Assembly: GCA_000934385.1 (NCBI GenBank)
Contig: KN880431.1
Coordinates: forward strand, 248,001-312,000
Direction: 5' to 3'
Length of the DNA stretch: 64,000 nt
Origin: Cylindrobasidium torrendii FP15055 ss-10
Taxonomy: Eukaryota > Basidiomycota > Agaricomycetes > Agaricales > Physalacriaceae
A program made the position numbers and the translations under genes. Position 1 is the first letter of the stretch, and every line of letters starts with the position of its first letter. Shown here one piece after another: positions 35,430-45,572 of this stretch. The notes under the pieces are model-generated. The model did no database searches. It had not been told where the DNA came from and saw nothing but the letters and a program-made list of their open reading frames with translations.

Positions 35430-36104
35430 ATGCCGGAGCAGTTTGTCGCCGTCCACACGGCCACCTTCCACGAATTTCGCATAGAGTGCATCGAAAATGG
35501 GACAAATGCATTCGTGACCATCTTGGTTCTTGGCACTCTCAGCAGTGTCCTCTATGTAAAGTCATCTCCGTCCACTCTGATGCCAACTAAACAGATCACA
35601 GTTGTATTCCGCGTATCTTCCACTTGTGCTGGCCATAGCTTTGCTCTGGAGACAACAAAATAGCCTAATCTCAGGTGCGCATCTAGCAATTGCGTTGCTT
35701 GACATACTAATGGCTTTTCAGAATCACTCTTCATTGTACCAGGTCATGGTATCCAACTTGAGCAGCAACGTGGACCTCGTACATTCCGGAGGACAACCAG
35801 ACGGTTTGTTCCACTCTCCAGGCTGCGGGACGTTGTCATCAACGAGGGACTGTCTGGCTGGAACGTGCGGTACTATCTGGCAGTAGTAACAGAGGATCAG
35901 ACTGGCGCGACGCGTCTCGAGGTTGTTTTCGAGGTGCGTGTTGGACAGCTTTGGTGCGCATTGGGCTCACATTCGAGGAAGTCGTTCCTCCCGCGCTTTC
36001 CCATTCTCCACAAGGTCTACAATGAAGTGCATGATATCCTGGAGGACGACTGGCGCGGTGATATAGCCGCCTGTAGCCACCGGTCCGCAGGCGGAAAGTA
36101 CTAG
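35430..36104 (+). CDS. GPI15: PIG-H / Gpi15, subunit of GPI-GlcNAc transferase
   Basis: Subunit of the ER complex that adds GlcNAc to phosphatidylinositol, the first step of GPI-anchor synthesis. The gene is easy to miss: four short exons, 35430-35555, 35602-35674, 35722-35933 and 35982-36104, sum to 534 nt and 177 residues. The N terminus is MPEQFVAVHTATFHEFRIEC. A membrane hairpin follows (AFVTILVLGTLSSVLY and YSAYLPLVLAIALLWRQQ). Then comes the PIG-H core: ESLFIVPGHGIQLEQQRGPR, FVPLSRLRDVVINEGLSGWN, VRYYLAVVTE and SFLPRFPILHKVYNEVHDIL. The RDVVINEG-YYL pattern and PRFPIL-VY are the family signature. Intron phases agree at every junction. Confidence 0.88.
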
Positions 36105-36486
36105 GATGGTGTACCTTTGTTGACCTCCTAGTTGTCAATATCGAGGTACGTTGTTGTCCCATTCTGCGCTAAGGCGCTGAACGACGAAGTAACTTATGAT
36201 AGATTACGATTTGTGACAATGCACGGTACTATTCCCTTGTTACAAGCCATCCCTTTTAAGCCCGCCCGGGCCGCACTGCCAGGACCGCGCCATTATTGGG
36301 CAAATGTTCCGCCGTGCGTTCACTTCGCAGGCTGTCGATGGCAGACAGCTGAGGACGCCGGAAAATCCTCGGAGAGTTCACATGAACGTCCAAACTCTCA
36401 GCTGTCCCCTGCCCAGCGTTGCCATATAAGAAGATGTCGTAGATAACTGCCCGAATCCACTTCTCGAACTCATCCTGCCCTCAGCC
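36105..36486. other. Intergenic region upstream of GH5
   Basis: About 380 bases between two plus-strand genes, holding the PIG-H 3' UTR and the GH5 promoter. No coding exon is evident. Confidence 0.5.
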
Positions 36487-38210
36487 ATGTCCGCCATCAA
36501 GGTATCCGGAACCAAGCTTGTCGATGAACAAGGCCAGGAAATTGTTCTGCGTGGCTCAGCGCTTGGCGGTTGGATGAAGTAAGTGCTCACGGTCAATGCA
36601 CGCCATTGTACTTATGGGGCGTAGTATGGAGAACTTTATTTCAGGTCAGCTAATCTGCATGCATCTACCTCTTTTGCTGAGTGGAATCTATGAGGTTTCC
36701 CTGGGTGCGAGTATCAAATTCGAGAGACGTTGGCGGCTACGATTGGTGAAGAGAAGTCTGGATTCTTTTTCGACAAGGTGCGTGGAGAATCATTCCTGCT
36801 TGTCGCGACACTCAAGGCCATCCCCTACAGTTCCTAGAATATTTCTTTACCGAAGACGACGCCAAGTTCTACGCTAGCCTTGGACTGAACTCTGTTCGTC
36901 TGCCCTTCAATTACCATCACTTCGAAGGTAGGCTCTTTCCGCGGATTGTGAAATGCCGAAACCATGATGGCCCATGTAGATGACATGAACCCACGCGTCC
37001 TGAAAGAGTCAGGCTTCAAGCACCTTGACCGTGTCATTGACCTATGTGCAAAGTATAATATCTATGCCATCCTCGACCTGCACACGGCCCCTGGTGGCCA
37101 GAACGTCGACTGGCACGCCGACCATGGCACACACATTGCCAATTGTACGTCGCTCGTCTCTTGGCTCGCAGTTTGTACTGAATGGCTATCCAGTTTGGAA
37201 TCATAAGGACTTCCAAGACCGAACCATTTGGCTCTGGGAAAAGCTCGCCGAACATTACAAGGGCAACAAGTGGGTTGCCGGTTACAATCCCCTCAACGAA
37301 CCGACAGATCCCAAACATACCCGCCTCATCGACTTTTACTCGCGCCTACACAAGGCTATCCGTGCTATCGACCCCGACCACACCATCTTCTTCGACGGAA
37401 ACACATTCGCCTCAGACTTCAGTCATTTCGGCGATGTGCACAAGGATTGGGATAACACGGCATACTCCATTCACGACTATTCCGTCTTTGGCTTCCCAGC
37501 AGCGCCGGAACCTTATACTGGGACGGAGTCGCAACAGCATCGTATGCGCAGGAGCTACGAAAAGAAGAGGGAGTGGATGGACCAGCGCGGACTTTGCGTC
37601 TGGAATGGTGAATGGGGCCCCGTCTACGCGCGCACTCAGTATGAGGGCGACAAGACGGATGAGATCAACAAGGTTCGCTACCACGTCCTCAAGGACCAGC
37701 TTCAGATCTACAACAAGGTGCGTGAAATGAACCTTCGCGTTCGATGCAATGCAAACAATGATTCAGGACAAATTGAGTTGGACGATTTGGCTATACAAAG
37801 ACATCGGCTTCCAAGGGATGGTTTACGTCGACCAGGAGACACCCTACATCAAGCTCTTCAAAGACTTCCTGGCTAAAAAGCACCGATGTGCAATCGATGC
37901 TTGGGGCGCAGATGACTCTGAGGTGAAGCATATCTATGAACCTCTCATCAAGCATATCGAAGAGTCTGTCCCGGCGAAGTATCAGACGCTATACCCATAC
38001 CCCGTCTGGAAGGATGTGGCCGTGCGCACAAAACGCCTGGCGAGCAGCATCCTCCTTGCGGAGTATTTCGTGCAGGAGTGGGCTGACCACTTTATCGGGA
38101 AGAGCCTGGAGGAGATTGATGATATCGCGAAGAGCTTTAGGTTCGACCATTGCTTGAAACGCGAGGGTTTAAACCATATCCTTACGGAGAATGCAAAAGC
38201 GGTCGCGTAA
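36487..38210 (+). CDS. GH5-family glycoside hydrolase
   Basis: Cellulase-superfamily (clan A) beta-glycosidase. Start MSAIKVSGTKLVDEQGQEIV at 36487. Spliced exons give VLRGSALGGWMNMENFISGF followed by PGCEYQIRETLAATIGEEKS, LGLNSVRLPFNYHHF, KYNIYAILDLHTAPGGQNVD, and the acid/base Glu in GYNPLNEP. HDYSVFGFPAA follows, and then the nucleophile Glu in WNGEWGPVYART. The C-terminal third (EESVPAKYQTLYPYPVWKDV and beyond) is helical and not part of the barrel. There is no signal peptide, so the enzyme is likely intracellular. Exo-beta-1,3-glucanase and steryl- or ceramide-glucosidase activities are both found among intracellular fungal GH5 enzymes; the subfamily cannot be fixed by eye. One exon (36624-36643, about 20 bases) is very short. 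Confidence 0.88.
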
Positions 38211-39349
38211 AGTAGGTTTCGGTCGCAGTTCAACGTTCAACGAGAAATGTACGATATGCAGTCAATTCTATTCAAGTCCGCTGTGGGATGGTGTCTGCCT
38301 GAAGCTCGTGAGAACAGCAGCGTGTAGTTGGGAAATTTCTACTGACCCATGAGTATGTGTGAACACATCCTCGCATTCGGTTGCGGATCTTCATTCCGAT
38401 GCCATCGTGGGTTGGTGAAATGTATGTTCAGAGATTTGTGGCATGCATCTTAACGTGATCTTGCGCAATTGTGAGGCCCTAACGATAGGCACATGTTATC
38501 CCAATGTCACGACGCGAATTTCGGCGCGTCCCATTCAGTGAATGTACGGTCAGATTCATTCAAGTGTGCTCACATTGGTCGGACAATACTTACACTACTG
38601 GTACTTAGGTATCTCGCTCGAGCTGGGCATGATGCTTGAATGTTGCTTGAATGGCTACTTCAGTACGAGCACCTGCACTTTCCCGGTGTCATTCAACATC
38701 GAAAGCATCGAAGCGCGTGCGCAAGAGCCTACTTACTACAAGGTTTACTCGAGGCATGTGTTCTGGAGCGCTAGCTATGGAAGGGGCATCGATATCTTTC
38801 GCCCTAGCTGCGGCTGGCATTGCAATTGCTGGGCTCAAATCTGGCTCGAATGTTCCAGTCGCAAGCTAGCTTACAGCCGTCCAACTCACCACGATAGATT
38901 AGCATGCATATTATGCGACGGGCGTTGCCGAAGTTTGATCGAATATCATCGCGGCGAACTTGTGGCTGGCGTCGAGTCTACTCACAAATGTTCACTGGCA
39001 TTGCGCCCCCACTAATTGATAAATTACTATCTGTTGCTGTTGTTCCTGCTACAGGTACTCTGCATTCACATCGTGAATCGCTGTTCGTTAGCGTTCGTTA
39101 CGCTATTGTCGGCCCTTCAATTTAAAGTCTGTACCCTTGTTGTGGTGCGTGCTTCCCATCCCTTCAGCATTCAGGTAGAAATCTCGCGGGCGCGCGCACG
39201 GTTGGCAAGTCTGATACAGACCTCGTGAGGCTGTTAGACTCACTCGAACTGCAATCGAAAGTAACCTAATGATTACTTCTTTCGTAGGCGCACGGTAACT
39301 TCAAGCAGCCAGATGCCAAATGCCACTTTGAATTGGATCTCCTCTTAAT

Positions 39350-39362
39350 CGCGCGCGCGCGC
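39350..39362. repeat. CG dinucleotide run
   Basis: Alternating C and G over about 13 bases within otherwise mixed-composition intergenic DNA. Alternating CG can adopt Z-DNA and is a CpG methylation target; no function is shown. Confidence 0.7.
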
Positions 39363-39480
39363 AGACTCTTGCAGGTTACTGAGGCCAGAAGGCATCATGT
39401 GGGAACTCTACGGTCACAATGCCAACTGTCTATCCACTACCTATCTCTGCAGCCGTGTGGCTGTGACGAGTATCGACTCT

Positions 39481-39488
39481 TATATAAA
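39481..39488 (+). promoter_or_regulatory. TATA box of the F-box gene
   Basis: TATATAAA lies 38 bases before the inferred start codon at 39526, implying a very short 5' UTR. Confidence 0.5.
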
Positions 39489-39525
39489 CCCCAGATGAAA
39501 ACGAGAATTCGCCTTTGTTCCCGCC

Positions 39526-40993
39526 ATGCCACAGTCGGACGAAACTGCAGTGCGGACACAATCTCATTCATTATATAATCATCTAAATTCACTTCCCTTA
39601 TTAGGCGTACGAAGGCGCATACCTTATCTCGCCCCTTGTCGAGAACCTCCCATTCGACATCTTGGCTGAAATATTCCGAAAGACGCTGGAGTCGTACAAC
39701 GATGACTTTGATGAAAGGGAAAGCACCTTTGGACACCAAGCAATTCTTCCCATCGCACACGCTATGTCTCACGTTTCCCGCTCCTGGCGCATAGCTGCTC
39801 TGTCTGCCGGCTTCCTGTGGTGCGAAATAGAAGTGAATTCGCAGACGATTCATGACCACCTTACTGTCTGTCTGGCACGAGCTGGTGGTAGCCAACTTGA
39901 CGTCGCTATCCACTGTCCCGAAGTTGGTGACCTGGACCAGAAAAACATAGAAGCGGTCTTCGCGCGCGTACAGAAGTGGAGGACTTGCAAGATATTCATG
40001 GTGACAGAATCACTGGCACAGCCGATTGCTATGCGTCTCTGCGGCGCAAACGCCCCGCACCTCAGGTATCTTTCCCTCGAACTGCTCGACAGCGACAATC
40101 TCAGCCACGCCAACGTGAATACTCCGATACTCGACGGCAAAGTAGGCGCACCATTACTTTCCTTCATCCGTCTCCGCGGTTACGCCTTCCGGTATTTTGT
40201 CCCACCACGCTTGGCCGTTTCTACCCTCCATCTGGAGCTCACTACATTTTGTGTCCTTCTCAATTTCTCCGCCTTCAAAACCTTTGTAGAGAATTTTCCC
40301 ATGCTTCAGCACCTCTCCCTCTGGGGCGACATGCTCGGGGAGCCAGAGAAATTGTGGCCGTTCCCCCCCATGAAGGACGGAATCCCTGGGACACTCATCG
40401 ACCTCCCGAAGCTGCGCTCTCTCCGCCTCTATTCGCACTCTGGTTCGATTTATTCTGGCCTCCTCCAAGTTCTCAACGCCCCCAACTTGACCACCCTCAA
40501 CCTCCGAGGCATGGCCATGCACGACCTCAATCCCCTCGCTCGGACATGCCCACATAAATACACCAGCGTCAAGTCCATTCTTCTTACCGACATCGATTTC
40601 CCCATTCACGACGCGTATGAGACGCTGAGGACCGTGTTCCCGTGCTTGGGGAAGCTCGGGGTGCTCGGCCAAGATTACCAAGTCCCAGTCCTCCTCAAAT
40701 TCTTGTCGGGCGAGTTCACCGACGGACGGTTGCCGTGGGAGGACCTGCACACGTTCACCATTTCGCTGGACGTGCAGAAATGCGAGCTACTCCAGGAGAC
40801 GATGAAGGTGCGGCTAGAGAGGGAACACCCTGTTCGTCAGCTATACGTGGTTTCGGTGCATGAAGCTGTGGATGATTATATGGAGAACGAATGGGAGTTG
40901 GAGGAGCCGGCTTTTGACGTGCTCTATGGCTTCGACGAGATATGGCCGCCGGGGAGAACAATTGAAGATTTTGATAATTGGCTTTTCCTCTAA
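39526..40993 (+). CDS. F-box protein with LRR-like strands
   Basis: Predicted substrate receptor of an SCF ubiquitin ligase. A 24-base first exon (MPQSDETA, 39526-39549) joins a single long exon from 39605, giving 470 residues in an intact frame. The F-box-like start is LVENLPFDILAEIFRKTLES, followed by AHAMSHVSRSWRIAALSAGF LW-type sequence, the usual pattern in Agaricomycete F-box proteins. Further on, repeated short leucine-rich strands (APHLRYLSLEL, FPMLQHLSLWG, LPKLRSLRLYS, APNLTTLNLRG) mark a degenerate LRR fold. The C terminus is acidic. This family is large and fast-evolving in mushrooms, and no substrate can be inferred. If the first exon is wrong, translation would start at 39662 inside the F-box. 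Confidence 0.8.
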
Positions 40994-41188
40994 CAAACAT
41001 TGAGTTTCCTTTGCTTGGGAACTATATACGTGTGATACACGCACATTCTGTCGGGGAAAAGTTTCTTAGTTTCGTCGTCCGTTCGTTTTCCCTCTTGGGT
41101 TGTCATAATTCGCACTTACGATACCGGATTTCAATGCATACAAGTACAGTAGATAGTAATACGTTACCGAACTGAAAGTACAATACAC

Positions 41189-43111
41189 TCAAGGCATGCA
41201 ACCTTGACGAGAACATAATTGATTGCTTCTTTCCACATTTCTTCTCTCGAATTTGTACACTGGAGTTTCCGTGAGCACCACGCAAAAGACTAGAATTGGC
41301 AACATACCACAAGCGCCGCTGCTGGGCTTTGTCGCAAAAATGACTTCACTCAACTTGTCGCCTTCCAGACCCTTGTACGGGCCATACGAGTCCCTCACTT
41401 TGGCAATGAAGGACTCGACCTGAGCCTCTGGTACAAGAGAAACAGTGCAGCCTCCCCATCCCGCACCCGTCAAACGGCTACCAATTGCACCTGCCTCCCT
41501 TGCCAAGGTCGTGAGCTGGTCCAGCTCAGGACACGAGCACTCATACACCTCCGCACAGCTCTTTTGCGACGCGTTCATCAGGTCGCCCAACTGCTCCAGC
41601 GATCCACCGCCGATGCAGATCTTCCTGAATTGCAGCACCCGCAGAGCCTCGTCGTAGACATGCTTCGCACGCTTGTACAGTTGGAAGTAGGTGGCCTCGA
41701 CCTGGAAGCGAGAGAAATACAGCTCGTCAAACGTTGCGGTATCGAGACCGGTCAGAGCGATCATTTCATCGAGCTTGACACCAAGCTGACCGTCAGCACT
41801 AGTCGCTGGCCTGAGGCCCTCTACTTCCTGGCTGAGCTTGACGAGGGCCTCTTCGAGCTTCTCCACGCTAATTTCCTCTCCTTCTTTCTCACCAACGTGA
41901 CGGCCGAGGACTTCACGAAGAGTGATCGCCTCCTTGGGCCCGACCATGACGCCAAGACGCAGGGCAAGGGCACGAGCCGCGGCGAGAGTTTCGACCACAC
42001 GGAGGTTATACTGGAATTTGGCACTCGCGGCCTTGTCGGATACGACGAGTGAGTTTGCGCAGACAAAGACAGCACCGTGTGGGAGAGCAACAGGTGTCGC
42101 CGAAAGAGTAGGGAAGAAGGAAATATACAGAGCTGAAGAGGCGTCGCACATGACGGATGCGGCCTACAACATTATGTTTAGCTTGAGTTCTACACGGTGA
42201 GGGAACCTGAACTGACTTGGTCCATTCCTCCGGAGTTGACCCCAACGCGAGTCTCATTACGCACGGCAAGTTGAACAAGCTCTCCCTTATTAATCTTGGA
42301 GCCGACGTTCGTAAGGTTAGGCTCCAGCTAAAAGGGCAATGAGTTTCCAAGATAAAGGCCATACACAGCGGACCATTTACCTTGCCATTGACTGCGAGGA
42401 AAGCAAGGGTCGAAGCTACAACCATCGCAGCACTTGAAGAAAGTCCTGAGCCCGCCGGGACCGAACCAGTCACCAGGAGGTCGACTGGAACTGGGGATCC
42501 TGGGGTAAAGTATTGGTTTAGCACGCCCTATGACCTATCAGCTTGACTGCTAGAATGTGTCGTCGTGGGACGCACGTAGTATCCAGCCTTGACATAGCTC
42601 TCCCATCGCAGCTCAGCAGGATTAATTTCCAAGTGCCATGGCTCGGCGCGCACGGCGGAATCTGAGGGTTCATTGTGATTGTGGGAAGGGGCAAAGGCAG
42701 CTCTGGTATATTTAGGCAGAAGGTTGTCGGCAACGGTATGGCCCGGGACGTCGTGAGCCCTCGGTGCGATAGCGATGAGAATGTCGCGTTCAACTGCAGC
42801 TGGGAGGACACCGAAGAGGCAGTAATCGATATGTTCGCCTAAGTTTACATTTAGTTTTGTGTGATGACGGCGATCTGGAGATACATACCGATGAGGCTGA
42901 CAAGAGATTAGCACTGTGTCAATGTGTTTGTGAAGGATACGCACTTGACTCGGCCGGGTGCACGGGCAATATAAGCAGGCTTGCGTCCGAACCTCTTTTC
43001 GAACTCTTCCGCCAGATTATTCCAGCGAGTAGCGTGGTCGACAGTCGTCCCAAGATTGTTGTAGAGATCGTTTAATTGTGTGTACACTGGGATTGGAGCT
43101 TTGGCGGCCAT
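41189..43111 (-). CDS. GAL1: Galactokinase
   Basis: Phosphorylates galactose at C1, the entry step of the Leloir pathway. Start MAAKAPIPVYTQLNDLYNNL at 43111. The galactokinase signature spans three exons: ARAPGRVN, then an 8-nt micro-exon (42896-42889) coding most of LI, then GEHIDYCLFGVLPAAV. The GHMP motif GSVPAGSGLSSSAAM and GVNSGGMDQ follow, then ALPHGAVFVCANSLVVSDKA and RLTGAGWGGCTVSLVP near the end. The C terminus is best read as SSGACVYKFERRN after removing a 48-nt intron, then a short tail to the stop at 41189. The length (about 520 residues) fits fungal enzymes. A TATA box lies 62 bases upstream. I see no clear Gal4-type site and no neighbouring GAL7 or GAL10. Confidence 0.95.
42889..42896 (-). 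other. 8-nt micro-exon of galactokinase
   Basis: Bases CCTCATCG on the minus strand sit between a 48-nt intron (42944-42897, GTGCGT...CAG) and a 50-nt intron (42888-42839, GTATGT...TAG). Only inclusion of these 8 bases restores the universally conserved GRVNLIGEH in frame. Confidence 0.9.
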
Positions 43112-43471
43112 GATTTAAATTTTATCGATGGGGAAAGAGGAGAAGATGCGCAAGGTGAACTCCATCACTCTCTTTATAAGTAACCACAAGGTCCGCGTCG
43201 AATCCGGTCCGGCTGAGTCTTGGGTAGCTTCTAGACAATCTCGACAGCCCCCAGCAGTATTTCGAATACTTCTGGAGTCTGTTCCCCACGCGGTGGGGTC
43301 TGGAGTAAACGGTGGCATTGAGGGGGGCGGCAAAAACGGTTCATTGGGCTTTCCGTGATGCCTGCGAGCATCGTGGTCGATTATAATAAGTGATTTCGGC
43401 AGTTCGGCACGAATAACAAATCAACGCGGTGTTGACACGGATTTGGCCACCCTTTCTTGTCGCGTCGCGTC
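43112..43471. other. Divergent promoter GAL1 / nucleoporin
   Basis: A 360-base region between the galactokinase and Nup50-like start codons. TATA-like element at 43173-43178 for GAL1. No coding exon is evident. Confidence 0.55.
43173..43178 (-). promoter_or_regulatory. TATA-like box of GAL1
   Basis: Minus-strand TATAAA lies 62 bases upstream of the galactokinase start codon at 43111. Confidence 0.55.
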
Positions 43472-45480
43472 ATGTCGAAACGAGCTGCTGAGAGGCAACT
43501 TACCAAAGACGACGAGGAAATTGTGTGTCAACTCCGTTAAATCTATGGTCGTGCTTCTCATTTTACTAGGGTGGTGATGAGCAAATTGAGCGTGGAATGA
43601 AGAAGGCGGATGCAGCCACGCTCGCAGCTCGACCGTAAGCGCTTCAATCCATTCAAGTGCAAAAACTGAAATATTCGAAGGATGAGGGGGATGCCCAAAA
43701 GGATGAGTGGGATTGGCTCTCCTTCACCAGCGTCTCCACTAAAGCCAAAGGCGCCGGAGGTGCGTGGATCGCTATGGCGGACAACAGACAGCTTATTGTT
43801 ATCACAGACATCACCAAGTAAATTCGGTGGATTCTCCGGGTTCGGTGGGCCAAGTACATCCAATGGATTCGCTGCCACTCCTCCCACAACGCCGGGGAAT
43901 TCGGCGCCTACTCTCGATTCAACATGGACATCCACACCATCCACACCACCAGCAGGTGCCACGAAAACTGCACGGGCATTGGGATCCCTTCTAGCTGATT
44001 CGGCTCTACCCGCCTCCCCCGCCCCGGCCACACAAAGCAACAGCGATGAACCCGCCGAGACATACCTCAAAGCCGTTTGGGGACTCAACACGAGCTTTAT
44101 CGATGCCGCTAAGGCCCAGATTGAGAAAGCCCCCTTCTCGGACATTAGTCCTTTGTTCGACACATACAAGAAACATTTGATGATCTTCAAGGCCAACCGT
44201 CAGACATCAGAGGCCGCTTTGAACACTGCGCCAAAGTCAGCAATGTCATTTTCCGCTGGGTTCGGAGGGGCGCCTCCAGCTAGTTCAGGATCAAAGCCTT
44301 CACCATTTGGCATGCCTCCCGCACCGGCAACGGGTAACGCGTCGAAAGACGCGTCGAAGGGCTTTGTCTTTAACCCTTCTGCGGCCCCCAAGTCCAGCGG
44401 AAACCTTTTTGGGTTCCCCGCATCTTCTTCCACCACTACCTCAAAGCCAGCCGAGGTCTTGTTCAAACCTCTGGATGCTCCCGTAATCAAGCCTGTTGAG
44501 CTGCCAGCCACAAATTCGTTGTTCGGTGGGAACACGACGTCTATCGCTCCTACCACATCTACTTCACTCTTTGGCGCGCCGCCTAGCACGGCTCCTTCGA
44601 CGTCGCTCTTCGGTGGCCCACCTTCTCCGGGAAAATCGTTATTCGGCGCTGCACCGACTGCCGGGAGTGACGCGGCCAAGTCAAATCCATTCGGTTTCAA
44701 ACCCAGTTCAACAAAAGAGACACCCCCAAGCTCATCGCCGTTTCAATTCGGTGGCCCTCCAAAAGAGGCAGCGCCAACGACCTCAACGTTCTCGTTCGGC
44801 ACTAAACCTGATACCAACGGCTCTTCGAAGCCCGACGCTGCCCCGACCAGCAGCTTCTTTTCAACACCACCGGGCGGTGGCCTGTCTGGTTTTGGTGGCT
44901 TTGGAAAGCCGGCTACACCAAGCTCAAACCCCCTCGGTTTTGCATTTGGTACAGCGCCGGAGAAGAAAGAGTCGACCGAGCCAGAAGCCAGTAGCTCTCA
45001 GAGCACCGAGCCTACCTCTGATGCGTCGAATCCACTCGGAGGCACCAACCCCCACGATGAAGAGGGCGAGGGAGAAGAAAACGAGACTACAACGCACTCG
45101 GTGAAACTCAAGGCGTATCGCCTGAAGCCCGAGCCCGAGAGAGGTTGGGCAGACCTGGGTGTTGGTTTCGTGCGATTGAAGAAGGACAAGAGCAGTGAGA
45201 ATCGCAGAATGCTCATGCGTAATAGCGGTTCGGGGAAGATCATCATCGTGCGTATTTCTCATCTCATGCGCGCGCATGTCTCTGATTGACGGCTTGTCTA
45301 CAGAACTTCGCATTATATTCCGGTTTGCATCCTACGTTGAACGGCAAAGCTGTTTCGTTTGTTGGTCATGACAATGGACAGGCTGTATCATATTCACTAC
45401 GCATGAAGACAGAAGACCAAGCCCGGGGATTACTCGAGGCTATGGAGCGCGAGACTGCGACACTCAAGCCGAAGGATTAG
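43472..45480 (+). CDS. Nup50/Nup2-like nucleoporin with Ran-binding domain
   Basis: Mobile nuclear-basket nucleoporin that helps release cargo from importin-alpha. The first exons encode MSKRAAERQLTKDDEEIGGD and EQIERGMKKADAATLAARPM, the NUP50 N-terminal motif that binds importin-alpha. A long FG-rich middle follows, with FGGF, LFGG, FGFKPS, FGGPP and GFGGFGKP repeats in a Ser/Pro/Ala matrix. The C-terminal RanBP1-like domain reads KLKAYRLKPEPERGWADLGV, GFVRLKKDKSSENRRMLMRN and, after the last intron, NFALYSGLHPTLNGKAVSFV. The stop is at 45478. It converges on the Gyp1-type gene 92 bases away. Confidence 0.92.
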
Positions 45481-45572
45481 TTATGTTCGAGTGGCTTTTC
45501 GGTCCATGTATGTGTGCATTATACAGTACAATATATCCTACATCACCCCATCTTCCATATAAATGGTGTCCG

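Larger units (their letters stand above)
38211..39525. other. Intergenic region, 1.3 kb, no recognised gene
   Basis: No exon chain with family features was found. Open frames at 38542-39125 overlap in different frames. One short frame starting at 38779 encodes about 30 Ala/Gly-rich residues (MEGASISFALAAAGIAIAGL and on) and stops, and could be a relic exon. A (CG)6 run lies at 39350-39362 and a TATATAAA box for the F-box gene at 39481. Confidence 0.5.

Noticed and set aside
42000..42200. Plus-strand frames across the galactokinase exons
   Set aside because: Antisense shadows of a clearly conserved minus-strand gene.
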